DNA from: Sphingobium sp. DEHP117
Lineage (GTDB): Bacteria; Pseudomonadota; Alphaproteobacteria; Sphingomonadales; Sphingomonadaceae
Length of the DNA stretch: 64,000 nt
Reading direction: 5' to 3'
NCBI RefSeq assembly: GCF_030867385.1
Contig: NZ_JAPFBJ010000002.1
Location: forward strand, 535,001-599,000
Shown piece by piece: positions 27,258-36,266 of the stretch. The notes under the pieces are model-generated. The model was not told the DNA's origin and made no database searches. It saw nothing but the letters and a program-made list of their open reading frames with translations. The position numbers and the translations under genes were made by a program. Position 1 is the first letter of the stretch. Each line of letters starts with the position of its first letter.

Positions 27258-27386
27258 CAAGACGGGAAAAGTTGAACGCCATCAGGGATTATTCCCTTGA
27301 ATAGTCAGTTGCGCAGCAGCAGGGTATCGCCGTTGGCCGGCGCGGTGAGTATGCGCGGCAATGATGCCAGTTTTTGAGGACGAACG

Positions 27387-28022
27387 ATGAGCGATATCAC
27401 CATTTGGACCTTGGATTGGGTTCCCGCTTTCCCAAGGGGTTTCGTGAGGGACTTGCGGTTGCGCTGGGCCTGCGAAGAGGCTGGCCTGCCATACTCAGTC
27501 CGAACGGTGCCGTTTAAGGACCGCGAAATCAATCACTTGTCTCAACAGCCGTTCGGTCAGGTTCCTTTTCTGCAAGACGGCAGCGTCCAGATTTTTGAGA
27601 GCGGAGCAGGCCTGCTGCATCTTGCCCGAAAAAGCAGCGCGCTGATGCCAACGGATGCAGCCGGCGAGGCGCAGACGATCCAGTGGATTGTGGCGGCCCT
27701 CAACACGATAGAAGTGACAACAATGCCTTGGGTGTTTCTGCAGTTCAAAGGCGCAGAGCAAGCTGAGATTACGGGATGGATGAACAAACGCCTTGCACAG
27801 ATGGAGCGGGTACTGAGCGAGCGTGAATGGCTGGTTGCCGATCGATTTACAGCGGCGGACCTTCTGATGGCGGATGTCTTGCGCGCAGACAAGGTTCGTG
27901 CTGTTGGTCATCGACCAGCGACTGAGGACTATGTTGTGCGTGTCACCAGCCGGCCCGCGTTTCAAAAGGCCCATGCGGATCAGTTGGCGCACTTTGCGGC
28001 TGCCGATGAAACGCGAAACTAG
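27387..28022 (+). CDS. Glutathione S-transferase family protein
   Basis: A 211-residue protein with the thioredoxin-like N-terminal domain (ITIWTLDWVPAF, then VPFLQDGSVQIFESGAGLLHLA, where the cis-Pro and ES of the glutathione site sit) and a helical C-terminal domain (VLSEREWLVADRFTAADLLMADVL). It lacks an obvious N-terminal catalytic Cys or Ser in the usual place. Its GC content is lower than that of the neighbours, so it may be acquired. GAGGACGAACG precedes the ATG. Confidence 0.85.
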   Translation: MSDITIWTLDWVPAFPRGFVRDLRLRWACEEAGLPYSVRTVPFKDREINHLSQQPFGQVPFLQDGSVQIFESGAGLLHLARKSSALMPTDAAGEAQTIQWIVAALNTIEVTTMPWVFLQFKGAEQAEITGWMNKRLAQMERVLSEREWLVADRFTAADLLMADVLRADKVRAVGHRPATEDYVVRVTSRPAFQKAHADQLAHFAAADETRN

Positions 28023-28094
28023 CAGACGCCCAGAGCGCTCCTGTGTTCCTCCCCCGCGTTATCTGCGCAAAAATAGTCCGATCGCGCACGCTGG

Positions 28095-28553
28095 CTAACG
28101 CCGCCCCCCAAAAAAACCCCTGAGCAACTCCGCCGCCTCTCCCTCGCCCAGCCCACCGTACACCTCAGGCCGGTGGTGACATTGCGCGTGGGCGAAGACA
28201 CGCGCGCCGTGCTCCACCGCGCCGCCCTTGGGGTCGCTCGCGCCATAATAGAGCCGCTCGATCCGCGCGTGGGAGATCGCGCCCGCGCACATGGCGCAGG
28301 GTTCCAGCGTCACATAGAGGTCGCAGCCCGTCAGGCGGAAGTCATTGAGCCGAGCCGCCGCTGCGCGAATCGCGACGATCTCGGCATGGGCGCTGGGGTC
28401 GTTGTCGCGCCGGTTGCGGTTCTCGCCCTCGCCGACTATCTCTTGCCCGCGCGCCACCACCGCGCCGATCGGCACTTCGCCCGCCTGCTCAGCCGCTCGG
28501 GCAAGCGCCAGTGCGCGCTGCATGGGCAGGGGCAGGGGAAAGGGCTGAGACAT
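28095..28553 (-). CDS. tadA: tRNA-specific adenosine deaminase TadA
   Basis: Converts A34 to inosine in tRNA-Arg(ACG). The 152 residues contain the zinc deaminase motifs HAE (PSAHAEIVAIR) and PCxxC (EPCAMCAGAI). Start MSQPFPLPLPMQRAL; the frame is open 55 codons upstream through sequence unlike TadA. It is divergent from rpmB. Confidence 0.94.
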   Translation of the reverse strand: MSQPFPLPLPMQRALALARAAEQAGEVPIGAVVARGQEIVGEGENRNRRDNDPSAHAEIVAIRAAAARLNDFRLTGCDLYVTLEPCAMCAGAISHARIERLYYGASDPKGGAVEHGARVFAHAQCHHRPEVYGGLGEGEAAELLRGFFGGRR

Positions 28554-28732
28554 GCCCACCCTATCGGCGGAAAAAGCTGCGCCTGCAAGCAGACGCCTTT
28601 GTGGTCGCACTTGCCGGGCGGAAAACCGGTCCCCACTTTTCCTGGCAAGTGCTCCGGGCTTCTTGACGGAGCGCTCCATTCCCGCTATCGGCCCCGCTTC
28701 CCGGAGATTTCCGAGCAACAGGATTTACGATT

Positions 28733-29029
28733 ATGTCGCGCATTTGCGAACTGACCGGCAAGGGCCGGATGGTGGGTCACAATGTGTCTCACGCCAACAA
28801 CAAGACCAAGCGGGTGTTCCTGCCCAACCTCCAGAACGTCACTTTGATGTCCGAGGCGCTGGGAACCAGCGTGAAGCTGCGCGTTTCAACCGCCGGCCTG
28901 CGCTCGGTCGAGCATAATGGCGGGCTGGACAACTGGCTGCTCAAGACCTCTGACGACAAGCTGTCGCTGAAGGCGCGCCGCCTGAAGCGCGACATCGTCA
29001 AGAAGCAGGGCGCTGCCGCAGCCGCCTGA
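28733..29029 (+). CDS. rpmB: 50S ribosomal protein L28
   Basis: A 98-residue ribosomal protein beginning [27 protein letters not shown], which is diagnostic of alphaproteobacterial L28 with its C-terminal extension. GGATT precedes the ATG. A terminator follows 28 bases after the stop. Confidence 0.97.
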   Translation: MSRICELTGKGRMVGHNVSHANNKTKRVFLPNLQNVTLMSEALGTSVKLRVSTAGLRSVEHNGGLDNWLLKTSDDKLSLKARRLKRDIVKKQGAAAAA

Positions 29030-29057
29030 TTCGCGCGAATCAGCTTGAAATTGAAAG

Positions 29058-29086
29058 AGCGGTCCTGCGGGGCCGCTTTTTGTTTT
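29058..29086 (+). terminator. Rho-independent terminator of rpmB
   Basis: AGCGGTCC (29058-29065) pairs with GGGCCGCT (29070-29077) with one G-U pair, followed by TTTTTGTTTT. Confidence 0.85.
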
Positions 29087-29093
29087 CTATTCA

Positions 29094-29200
29094 CGTCATC
29101 CCGGAAGCGGATTTTCTCCAAATCCTGCAGGATTTGGTCAGGAAATCCCGCTATCCGGGATCCAGTGACCGAAGCGCGCAGGTATGAAGCTGGGATGACG
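29094..29200. repeat. Long intergenic palindromic repeat
   Basis: The ends are CGTCATCCC (29094-29102) and GGGATGACG (29192-29200). Inside, AAATCCTGCAGGATTT (29120-29135) and CCGG-containing arms form nested stems. It lies between convergent rpmB and the phytase-like gene. Confidence 0.65.
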
Positions 29201-29223
29201 GGGGATTACGACCCCCGTAACCC

Positions 29224-30219
29224 CTACAGATCCTCATCCAGCGCGAATTTCAACAGCAGCGTACGCTGGAAAAACAGATGGTTGTCGTCAGACACCACCC
29301 ATAAAATGCGCTGTTTCCCATGCCGCTCCAGCGCCAGCCCCTCGAAATTGTCGGCCAGCACCGGCGGCGCGAAGCGGGCGATCTCCGGCCCGTCGAGCGC
29401 AGCACCCTCGCGCATCTGGCGCAAGTCGATCAGCTTCAGCACGGCGGTGAAGCCGTCATAGAGCGTCGCGCGGCGGTTGAGCACGATCAGCTTGCCGTTG
29501 CCGATATAGACGGCGTCCGTCGGGTCATAACCCACGGGCGGCATATAGCTCATGCGCAGCGGCCGCCGCGTCGCGATGTTCACCGGGTCGCCCGCGAACA
29601 CCAGCATGTCGCGCCCGCCCGCCGGGCCTGACCCACCCTCCGATATCGCGATGAAGCGCCCGTCCGGCAAGCGTGCGAGCGATTCCACGCTCTCGGTCTC
29701 CGGCCAGCCCGCCATATCGTGCGGGCGGCGGCAGGGGCCGATGACGGTCAGGCTTGTGTCATAGCGACAGATCAGTTGCAGCAGCTCATAGCCCACCCAG
29801 ATATGCCGAAAGTCCTCATCCGCCGCCATCGATTCGCTGTCTTCAGGCCGGGGCATCCAGTGCTTTTTGGGCTTGTTGATCGGTAGCAGCCGCGCCTGGA
29901 TGATCACCTTCGAGGCCCCACCTGGCTGCGGCAGCTGGAACACCACGCCACCGTCGCTCAGCGCCCAGATTTCGCCATCGGGCCGCACCGCCAGCGCGGA
30001 GAGGCCGCCGAACAGGGTTCGCCCGCTAGTGAGATTCCATCCACCGAGATAGCGCAGCCGCCCCAGCTCCAGCTGTTCCGGCTTGTCTGCGTTCAGCACC
30101 AGCGGCTCCATCGCGATGGCGACAGGGCCGGGCGTTGGCGTTACCGGCTTGGTATTGAGCGAGGATGCCGCGATCGCTCCCACACCCAAAAGGAAAAAAA
30201 GACCGAGGAACCAGCGCAT
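29224..30219 (-). CDS. Esterase-like activity of phytase family protein
   Basis: A 331-residue exported protein. Residues 1-20 are a hydrophobic signal or anchor. The rest follows the phytase-like beta-propeller pattern: LFGGLSALAVRPDGEIWALSDGG, EDSESMAADEDFRHIWVGYE, ESLARLPDGRFIAISEGG and DNFEGLALERHGKQRILWVVSDDN. The true substrate is unknown; the family name derives from limited biochemical data. Confidence 0.82.
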   Translation of the reverse strand: MRWFLGLFFLLGVGAIAASSLNTKPVTPTPGPVAIAMEPLVLNADKPEQLELGRLRYLGGWNLTSGRTLFGGLSALAVRPDGEIWALSDGGVVFQLPQPGGASKVIIQARLLPINKPKKHWMPRPEDSESMAADEDFRHIWVGYELLQLICRYDTSLTVIGPCRRPHDMAGWPETESVESLARLPDGRFIAISEGGSGPAGGRDMLVFAGDPVNIATRRPLRMSYMPPVGYDPTDAVYIGNGKLIVLNRRATLYDGFTAVLKLIDLRQMREGAALDGPEIARFAPPVLADNFEGLALERHGKQRILWVVSDDNHLFFQRTLLLKFALDEDL

Positions 30220-30373
30220 GCGCGGCGGGCATAGGCGATGTGGCGCGCAAATTCACCTAAATATCGCAGGAAAAGAAGCTGAATATTGGCTGACAGCCCC
30301 ATTCAGCATAGGCTCAAAACGGTTCAGCCAAAAAGGTCGCACGAGATAACTCGGCTGAAAAAGGAGCGAATCG

Positions 30374-30784
30374 ATGGGAACGGCAATTGGCAAAAAACTG
30401 ACCACGGCATTGGGGCTGGCCGCGATCTCTATCGGTGCATTCGGCGCGACGCCCGCGCTGGCGCGCCATCATCATGATTATCGCCCCGGCGATTATTATC
30501 GCGGGTACGACAGAGGCTATGATCGTGGCTATGGCTGGAACGGCTATGATCGCGGCTATCGCGACCGTGGCTATCGTCACAACAGCCGCTATTATGACCG
30601 CTATGGCTATGAGCGCTGCCGTGACGAAGGCAAGGGCGGCGCGGTGATCGGCGCGGTGGCCGGCGGTCTGCTCGGCAATCAGGTCGCCGGGCGCGGTGAT
30701 CGCACCACGGGCACCGTCATCGGCGCCGCGATCGGTGCCGTTGCAGGCCACGCGATCGACAAGGGCGACGGCCGCCGCTGCTAA
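30374..30784 (+). CDS. Glycine-zipper 2TM domain protein
   Basis: A 136-residue secreted protein. The signal peptide (1-31, ending TPALA) is followed by a Tyr/Arg/Gly/His-rich region with repeated YDRGY units (about residues 43-75), then the glycine-zipper GAVIGAVAGGLLGNQVAG and TGTVIGAAIGAVAGHAID. Such proteins are usually small outer-membrane or periplasmic stress proteins. AAGGAG precedes the ATG. Confidence 0.85.
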   Translation: MGTAIGKKLTTALGLAAISIGAFGATPALARHHHDYRPGDYYRGYDRGYDRGYGWNGYDRGYRDRGYRHNSRYYDRYGYERCRDEGKGGAVIGAVAGGLLGNQVAGRGDRTTGTVIGAAIGAVAGHAIDKGDGRRC

Positions 30785-30792
30785 AGTTTTGG

Positions 30793-30820
30793 TCCGGACT
30801 GCGGGGTGCCGTAGTCCGGA
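30793..30820. terminator. Hairpin between the glycine-zipper gene and a small ORF
   Basis: TCCGGACT (30793-30800) and AGTCCGGA (30813-30820) form a perfect 8-base stem with a 12-base loop. It lies between two converging coding regions. The T-runs are poor, so termination is probable but not certain. Confidence 0.5.
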
Positions 30821-30827
30821 TTAAACC

Positions 30828-30932
30828 TCAATGCTTCAGCGCGTCTTCGATTGAAACGACGATCATCACCAGCATGAAAACTGCGGCGGCGATGATGGCA
30901 CCCAGCACAGGTGCTTCGTGTAAAACGTTCAT
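30828..30932 (-). CDS. 34-residue single-span membrane peptide
   Basis: The reading frame encodes a 34-residue peptide: MNVLHEAPVLG, then a hydrophobic run of about 17 residues (AIIAAAVFMLVMIVVS) and IEDALKH. GGAGAG lies 6 bases before the ATG (30939-30944). It is 59 bases downstream of plsC on the same strand and ends just before a hairpin. The ribosome site, the one clean membrane span and the charged tail argue for a real gene. I do not recognise a family. Confidence 0.6.
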   Translation of the reverse strand: MNVLHEAPVLGAIIAAAVFMLVMIVVSIEDALKH

Positions 30933-30991
30933 GGCAATCTCTCCGAAATGGAGAGGAGATGCTGGCGCTATCCCCGCCTGGCGTCGTTGAC

Positions 30992-31717
30992 TCAGGTCAA
31001 ACGGTCGGGCGGGTTCAGCGCATTGATCGCGGCGTGAGCCAGTGCTTCGGCCTCTCCGCGTGGCAAGCCGGCGGGGATAATCTCTCCAACCTTGTAGGTA
31101 ATCACGCCGGGCCGCCGGATAAACTGCCCGCGCGGAGCCACCCGCCCGCTATCTACCGCAACCGGCACGACGGCCAGGTTCAGTAATTGATAGAGCGCGG
31201 CAAAGCCCGCTCGGATGGGCGGATGCTCACCATGCGGCACCCGCGTCCCTTCGGGAAACAGGCAGATCGGCCGGCCCGCGCTGGTTGCCTTCGCTGCTTC
31301 GGCGCGCAGATGCCGCACGGCCTTCGCGCCGGCTTCGCGATTGAGGCCGATCACCCCATGCCGCTTTGCTACCCAACCCCAGCCGGGAATGTCGGTCAGC
31401 TCCTGCTTCGCGATCACCACCGGCTCGGCAAACATGCAGAGCAGGTCTATCGTCTCGAACATCGACTCATGCTTGAACACGAACAACAGGGGCTCCTGCG
31501 GCAGGGTGCCGATGATCCTCACCTTCTGCCCCAGCACTACCCGGCACAGCACGCGGTGCGTCTGCCCCCACAGGCGCACGCACCTGCGCATCGCACGCGC
31601 CGAAAATGGTGCACATAGCGCGCATAACAGCACGAAAAATGTGGTGGTGGTGTAGAAAAGCAGCGCAAACAGCACGGAGCGCACAAAGGCTATGAGCGTC
31701 CCCGCCATGTGCCTCAA
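30992..31717 (-). CDS. plsC: 1-acyl-sn-glycerol-3-phosphate acyltransferase
   Basis: A 241-residue membrane enzyme that makes phosphatidic acid from lysophosphatidic acid. A hydrophobic N-terminal span is followed by the acyltransferase motif KHESMFE, an HX4E form of the usual HX4D, and by LFPEGTR. The start overlaps the stop of the ydcF gene (ATGA). A second in-frame ATG lies three codons in. Confidence 0.9.
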   Translation of the reverse strand: MRHMAGTLIAFVRSVLFALLFYTTTTFFVLLCALCAPFSARAMRRCVRLWGQTHRVLCRVVLGQKVRIIGTLPQEPLLFVFKHESMFETIDLLCMFAEPVVIAKQELTDIPGWGWVAKRHGVIGLNREAGAKAVRHLRAEAAKATSAGRPICLFPEGTRVPHGEHPPIRAGFAALYQLLNLAVVPVAVDSGRVAPRGQFIRRPGVITYKVGEIIPAGLPRGEAEALAHAAINALNPPDRLT

Positions 31718-32244
31718 ATCCCGATCAGCGCGGCGACCCGGCGCAGCACATATTTGTTATATTCCTTGAACAGCGTCGAAAAACTCGGCTGGCTCGGCAC
31801 CGCGTCATACACCAGCACGATGTCGGCGGGCAGCGCCTGCCTCAGCTCGAACGCAGCACGCCGCATATGCCAGTCGCTGGTGATGAGGCGCACAGTGTCA
31901 TAGCCTCGCCGCTCCAGCCATTGCGCGGTCTCCAGCCCGTTGGAGCGGGTGTCTATCGCCTCGCGGCCCAGCGTGATGCAGCATTCGAACAGTCTGTCCG
32001 GCACCGAATAGCTCACCGCCAGCTCATGCGGCTTCACCGCGCGGTCCACGCCAGAGATCAGCATGCGCCGCGCCGCGCCATCCTGCATCAGCTTGAGGCC
32101 GCGGTCGAGCCTGCCCGGCCCGCCGGTCAGCACGACTATTGCATCGGTCGTGCGCCCGTCCAGCGGCTGGGGCAGCAGCACGGCGAACCAGCCGAAGCCC
32201 AGCGCCCAGACAAGCAGGATCAGCGCGGAAAGGCGAGCGGTCAC
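31714..32244 (-). CDS. YdcF family (DUF218) protein
   Basis: A 176-residue protein with one N-terminal membrane segment and a DUF218 domain: DAIVVLTGGPGRLDRGLKLMQDG, LISGVD, and TRSNGLETAQWLERRGYDTVRLITSDWHMRRAAFEL. Related proteins act in envelope or vancomycin-sensitivity (SanA) functions. The GTG start overlaps the ftsX stop by 4 bases and the stop overlaps plsC, so ftsE-ftsX-ydcF-plsC form one coupled operon. Confidence 0.87.
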   Translation of the reverse strand: MTARLSALILLVWALGFGWFAVLLPQPLDGRTTDAIVVLTGGPGRLDRGLKLMQDGAARRMLISGVDRAVKPHELAVSYSVPDRLFECCITLGREAIDTRSNGLETAQWLERRGYDTVRLITSDWHMRRAAFELRQALPADIVLVYDAVPSQPSFSTLFKEYNKYVLRRVAALIGI

Positions 32245-33137
32245 AGGCTGCGCTCCAGTGCGCGCATCACCGTGATCCGCGCGGTCACAGCGGCGACCAG
32301 CATCGCAAAGATCGGCAGGCCAAGCAGCACGGCGGCGGAGCGCCAGGGGAGGGAGATCAGCGCGGCCAGCTCAGACCCGGCGGCGGCGAGGTTGCGGTCG
32401 AGCAGCCAGAGGAGGGCAGCGGCGGCGATCGTGCCCAGCACCGCGCCGAGCAGCGCGTCGAGCGCGATGCGGCGCTGAAACAGGCGGGCGATCTGCAGGT
32501 CGGTCGCGCCCAGCATGTGCATGATGTCGATGGTGCCACGGTGCGCGTCATGCGTGCTGCGCGCGGCGAGCACGACGACCGCGCCCGTCACCAGCAGCAT
32601 CAGTCCGACCAGGCCGGCCGCCGCCCACATCAGCGCGCGCATCAGCGCCTCCACCGGCGCGAGATAGCTCTGGTGTGCGTCTATGCGCGCGGAGGGTGCG
32701 CGGGCAATGATCTCGCGCGTGATTTCCTTTATTTTTGAAAGACTTGTTCCGGGTGCGAGTTTCATGTCGATCAGCGCGGGGATCGGCAGGTCGCCCGATT
32801 GCGCTTCCTCGCCCAGCCAGGGGGCCAGCTGCTCGCGCAACCGGCTTTCCAACACGACCCTGTAGGATCGCACAGACGTTTCTGCGTGGAAAAAGCCCTC
32901 TACTTGCCGCACCATCTCCGCCCGCTTCGCCGCGTTCGCCTCCACGATCTGCACGGTATATCCGCCCGCCAGATCGCCCCGCATCGTCAGCAACGCCTGC
33001 CCCAGCCCCAGCGCGCAGGCGGCGGCCAGCACCGTCAGGAACATCATGATCGCGATGATCCACGGCATCGGCCCCCGCCGCCCTTGCGGAAGCCAGCGCC
33101 GCTGCGCCGCCTTCGCGGAAAAGCGCGCGCCGCTCAT
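32241..33137 (-). CDS. ftsX: Cell division protein FtsX
   Basis: A 298-residue inner-membrane permease-like protein. A first membrane span (about 25-48), a periplasmic domain (about 50-165) and three C-terminal spans match Fts[28 protein letters not shown] is the cytoplasmic loop and third span typical of the family. With FtsE it controls peptidoglycan hydrolases at the septum. Its start overlaps the ftsE stop (ATGA). Confidence 0.9.
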   Translation of the reverse strand: MSGARFSAKAAQRRWLPQGRRGPMPWIIAIMMFLTVLAAACALGLGQALLTMRGDLAGGYTVQIVEANAAKRAEMVRQVEGFFHAETSVRSYRVVLESRLREQLAPWLGEEAQSGDLPIPALIDMKLAPGTSLSKIKEITREIIARAPSARIDAHQSYLAPVEALMRALMWAAAGLVGLMLLVTGAVVVLAARSTHDAHRGTIDIMHMLGATDLQIARLFQRRIALDALLGAVLGTIAAAALLWLLDRNLAAAGSELAALISLPWRSAAVLLGLPIFAMLVAAVTARITVMRALERSL

Positions 33138-33880
33138 TGCGCGCTGCCCAGCGGCAGGCCCGGCCGCTGCCCCTCCCGCGCGGCCGACGCCGGGGGAAAG
33201 CGCAGCGCGCCGGTGGGGTCTATCAACCTGCCCTTGTCCAGCCGCATCATCTGCGCGTGGCCGATCTGGCCGATCAGCGGCAGGTCGTGCGTCGCGATCA
33301 CGATCGTCGTGCCCAGCCGGTTCAGGGCTTCGAACAAACCGATAAGCCGTTTCGCCATTTCGGGGTCGACGTTGCCGGTCGGCTCGTCCGCCACCAATAT
33401 GTCCGGGCGGCCGATCACCGCGCGGGCGATGGCGATGCGCTGCTGCTCTCCCCCGGAAAGTGAGGCGGGCAGCGCGTCCTGCCTGCCGCCCAGCCCGACC
33501 CAGCCGAGCATTTCCTCCACCGGCCCGGCGATCTCCTGTTCGTCCATCCCGGCGACACGCAGAGGCAGCGCGACATTGTCGAACGCGGAGAGATGCGGCA
33601 CCAGCCGGAAGTCCTGGAACACCACGCCGATGCGGCGGCGAAAGCCGGGCAGGCGGCTCCGGTGCATCATCACCACATCCTCGCCGAACAGCTTCAGCAC
33701 CCCGCGCGTCGGCCGCTGCGCCAGATACAGCAGCTTCAACAGCGAGGTCTTGCCCGCGCCCGATGCCCCGGTGAGGAAATAGAAACCGCCGGTGGTGAGC
33801 GAGAAGCTGATGTCAGACAGCACCTCGTCATCAGCGCCATAGCGCAGGCCGATATTTTCGAACTGGATGATCCTGTCCAT
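33134..33880 (-). CDS. ftsE: Cell division ATP-binding protein FtsE
   Basis: A 248-residue ABC ATPase. Walker A is [15 protein letters not shown], the Q-loop is [24 protein letters not shown], the signature is [14 protein letters not shown], Walker B is [12 protein letters not shown], and the H-loop is ATHDLPL. I chose the start [12 protein letters not shown]; 15 upstream codons are open but not FtsE-like. It heads the ftsE-ftsX-ydcF-plsC operon. Confidence 0.93.
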   Translation of the reverse strand: MDRIIQFENIGLRYGADDEVLSDISFSLTTGGFYFLTGASGAGKTSLLKLLYLAQRPTRGVLKLFGEDVVMMHRSRLPGFRRRIGVVFQDFRLVPHLSAFDNVALPLRVAGMDEQEIAGPVEEMLGWVGLGGRQDALPASLSGGEQQRIAIARAVIGRPDILVADEPTGNVDPEMAKRLIGLFEALNRLGTTIVIATHDLPLIGQIGHAQMMRLDKGRLIDPTGALRFPPASAAREGQRPGLPLGSAQ

Positions 33881-34122
33881 ATCCAACCCGCTGCGACCCC
33901 GCCCGAACCCCGTGCACCCAGCCATCGCACATGGTCCGATGGAGGTAAAGCCCGCTGCGGATTAGCGACACGGAATTCGCCGCACCCTATTGTTTACAGG
34001 CGAATCTTCGCTGCCGGGACTATGGCGTAGGCTGGTCGATCGCTCGGAAATTGGTGGCGCCCAATGGTTAACGCCTCTTCATATGGCTTGCGCGTCGCTC
34101 CGATGCGCGCTTAATAGGGGCA

Positions 34123-35016
34123 ATGATCCTGATCTGCCCCAATTGCGCGACGCGCTACCTCGTGCCGGACGAGGCGATTGGCGTGGAGGGGCGGCAGGTG
34201 CGCTGCGCCTCGTGCAAACATAGCTGGTATCAGGATGGCGTAGCGCCCCCGCCGCGCGCTGAAAAGTCGGCGGCTCCGGCGGCTCCGGCGCCTGCGCCCG
34301 CGCCAGCACCGATCTCTGCGCCTGCCGCCTCGGCTCCCGCCGTCGCTCCGGCGCAAGCGGCAACGGGCTCCGGAACGGTTCCGGTCGATAGCGTGGCCGA
34401 CGAATTCGGGTTTGAAGCGGTTGCCGAAAGAGGGGCGGGCGCGCCGCAGGGCCAGGTGCAAGAGGTGGAGGTCGCCGGTGTCGGTCCCACCAACCCGCGC
34501 ATCATCGATCAACTCGCCGGCAAGCACGCTGCCGACCTCGCCGAAGAGGGCGATTACGGAGAGGAGGACGACGCGCCTTTCCGCCCGCGTCGCAATCCTG
34601 CCAAGCTGTGGACCTGGGCGGCTGTGCTGTTCGCGCTGTCTATCGCGGGTGCGGCGGGCGCCCTCAGCTATTTCGGCCCACCGCAATGGGCAGTCCGCGC
34701 CGGCCTGCTGGCCGATACTGAGGAGCCCGTGCTGCTGTTCAGTCTTACCAAGCCTGCTGAGTGGCGCACGCTTTCCAATGGGTCGGAATATTTCGCCTTC
34801 AGCGCGCGTATCCTCAACAGTGGCCCTAAGGTCGAGCAGGTGCCGCCGGTGGAAGTGCAATTGCGCGACAGCCAGGGCCGCCTTGTTTTCAGCTGGATCA
34901 CCCGTGCAGACAAGGCGGAGCTGAAGCCCGGCGAAGAAGCGAATATCAACGAAAGCCGCCTCGATATTCCCAAAACAGTGGAAAATATCACGCTCGCCTT
35001 CGTCAACGCGCATTAG
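34123..35016 (+). CDS. MJ0042-type zinc-ribbon / DUF3426-like membrane protein
   Basis: A 297-residue protein. The N-terminal zinc ribbon is [20 protein letters not shown] with CASCKHSW (four cysteines in two CxxC knuckles). A long Ala/Pro-rich linker (about 45-85), an acidic stretch, one membrane span ([19 protein letters not shown], about 165-185) and a C-terminal extracytoplasmic beta-rich domain follow. The architecture fits zinc-ribbon/DUF3426 proteins of proteobacteria, whose function is unknown. It is divergent from ftsE. Confidence 0.82.
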   Translation: MILICPNCATRYLVPDEAIGVEGRQVRCASCKHSWYQDGVAPPPRAEKSAAPAAPAPAPAPAPISAPAASAPAVAPAQAATGSGTVPVDSVADEFGFEAVAERGAGAPQGQVQEVEVAGVGPTNPRIIDQLAGKHAADLAEEGDYGEEDDAPFRPRRNPAKLWTWAAVLFALSIAGAAGALSYFGPPQWAVRAGLLADTEEPVLLFSLTKPAEWRTLSNGSEYFAFSARILNSGPKVEQVPPVEVQLRDSQGRLVFSWITRADKAELKPGEEANINESRLDIPKTVENITLAFVNAH

Positions 35017-35137
35017 CGCAAGGGCGGATCGCGTTTTGCTCCACTGGGCGCTTGCAAGCCCCACATCGCTTTGCTAATGGCCACCGCCTACCAGGGGCCG
35101 CGCCTTAATGTTGAAGGGCCGGTTTCCTATGTGATGT

Positions 35138-35224
35138 GCGGTCGTGGCGGAACTGGTAGACGCGCAACGTTGAGGTCGTTGTGGCCGAAAGGCCGTGGAA
35201 GTTCGAGTCTTCTCGACCGCACCA
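35138..35224 (+). tRNA. tRNA-Leu (anticodon GAG)
   Basis: The acceptor stem GCGGTCG (35138-35144) pairs with CGACCGC (35214-35220), followed by A and an encoded CCA. The anticodon arm is CAACG-TTGAGGT-CGTTG with GAG at 35172-35174. A long variable arm (GGCCGAAAGGCC) is typical of class II tRNAs. Its last bases are duplicated at 36334-36350, marking it as an integration site. Confidence 0.95.
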
Positions 35225-35279
35225 GCTTAACCATTAAGTCCTTGATAACTCAGGGATTTTCTGGGTTAGATTCTTTCGC

Positions 35280-35304
35280 CAGTCACCCTTTTGGTGGCCC
35301 TTTT
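35280..35304 (+). repeat. Islet subterminal direct repeat, left copy
   Basis: A 25-base sequence starting CAGTCACCCTTT and ending GGCCCTTTT matches 36206-36230 at 22 of 25 positions in the same orientation. It lies 55 bases inside the left attachment repeat and abuts the end of the minus-strand gene. It could be an arm-type recombinase site. Confidence 0.6.
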
Positions 35305-35731
35305 AAATTGAATGATAAGGCTCCGGTTTGCGCGACAGACCGGCAGCGAGATACACCGCTGGACCAATCTGCTCATGCAGGTTTGAGCAAATCTCCGACA
35401 ATCCCTCCGGCAACAAGACGGTCCTAGCACCCGTTTCGATGTAGCGGTCGAGGATTGCCTCATTCGCAACTTCCATCGACTGCCGATGCACCTTGGGTAC
35501 ATCTAGCCCTAGCTTGACTGCCCTACCTGTAAGCATTTTGAGGTTGTGACCCAAAGCCCTGCTGCGCAGCTCCTCAATAGTCACTCCGTTCAGCAACAGG
35601 TACGCCTTGAGGTACAACTCAATCGCATGACTGAATAGGAACCGGATAGGTGCATCTGAGTGTATAGTACCAATATCTGCTCTGGCTAGCGCGGTTGCAC
35701 TAGTAGCATACGCATGCGCGTAGTGAAACAT
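35303..35731 (-). CDS. HEPN-like protein of the tRNA-Leu islet
   Basis: The protein has about 142 residues from MFHYAHAYATSATALARADIG; a longer form starting at 35815 or 35836 is also open. The segment FSHAIELYLKAYLLLNG, then LRSRALGHNLKMLTGRAVKLGL, resembles the HEPN helical fold, which often carries Arg/His residues for RNA cleavage (here R-X5-H in RSRALGH). The match is by pattern only. It is divergent from the 134-residue gene. The start is unresolved, as no good ribosome site was found for any candidate. Confidence 0.55.
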   Translation of the reverse strand: MFHYAHAYATSATALARADIGTIHSDAPIRFLFSHAIELYLKAYLLLNGVTIEELRSRALGHNLKMLTGRAVKLGLDVPKVHRQSMEVANEAILDRYIETGARTVLLPEGLSEICSNLHEQIGPAVYLAAGLSRKPEPYHSI

Positions 35732-35818
35732 TCCTACTGGAGTGGTTCGAGTTTCCACTTTTCTATCCACAGTACGACGCGTTCTTAAAAATCTACAAAC
35801 GTGTTTCAATATCATCAT

Positions 35819-36223
35819 ATGAAACTCGAACAGCAAGTATGCTCATTGAAACTAGCAAAGCGCCTTAAAGAGCTGGGAGTGAAGCAACATAGCTTGTTTT
35901 GGTGGGACGACCATACTGAGATAAGTTTTGTAGAGATTGTCTCTTTCATGGAACCAGATAATCCCGTTTGCTCCGCCTTCACTGTCGCAGAGTTGGGGGA
36001 GATTTTGAACAACGCATGCTCAGTGAAATTCGACGATAGCGTCATGCAGTCCCTGAGCGCTATCAACGGTTTTATGGTTTGGCTCGCCGACATCAATAGC
36101 GATGCGTACCCGACAATTGACAGTTGGATGGAGCAGTTTCACGAACTAACCGAGGCTGATGCCCGCGCCAAAATGCTTATCTACCTCATCGAGAACGACC
36201 TAATCCAGTCACCCTTTCAGTGA
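35819..36223 (+). CDS. Hypothetical protein of the tRNA-Leu islet
   Basis: A 134-residue protein beginning MKLEQQVCSLKLAKRLKELGVK and containing AFTVAELGEIL. Short proteins with this opening are common as hypotheticals in phages and prophages. It is acidic towards the C-terminus and has no membrane span. Its last codons lie within the right subterminal repeat. Function unknown; divergent arrangement with the HEPN-like gene could make them a regulated pair. Confidence 0.7.
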   Translation: MKLEQQVCSLKLAKRLKELGVKQHSLFWWDDHTEISFVEIVSFMEPDNPVCSAFTVAELGEILNNACSVKFDDSVMQSLSAINGFMVWLADINSDAYPTIDSWMEQFHELTEADARAKMLIYLIENDLIQSPFQ

Positions 36224-36230
36224 CCCTTTT
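36206..36230 (+). repeat. Islet subterminal direct repeat, right copy
   Basis: A 25-base sequence starting CAGTCACCCTTT and ending GTGACCCTTTT matches 35280-35304 with three differences. It contains GTCAC and GTGAC as inverted halves. It ends 103 bases before the right attachment repeat. Confidence 0.6.
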
Positions 36231-36252
36231 CCTCCGCGCTACCTTGACGCTG

Positions 36253-36266
36253 CATGACGCGTCATG
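36253..36266. repeat. 14-bp perfect palindrome in the islet
   Basis: CATGACGCGTCATG reads identically on both strands. It lies between the end of the 134-residue gene and the right attachment repeat, in non-coding DNA, and could be an operator or recombination-directionality site. Confidence 0.55.
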
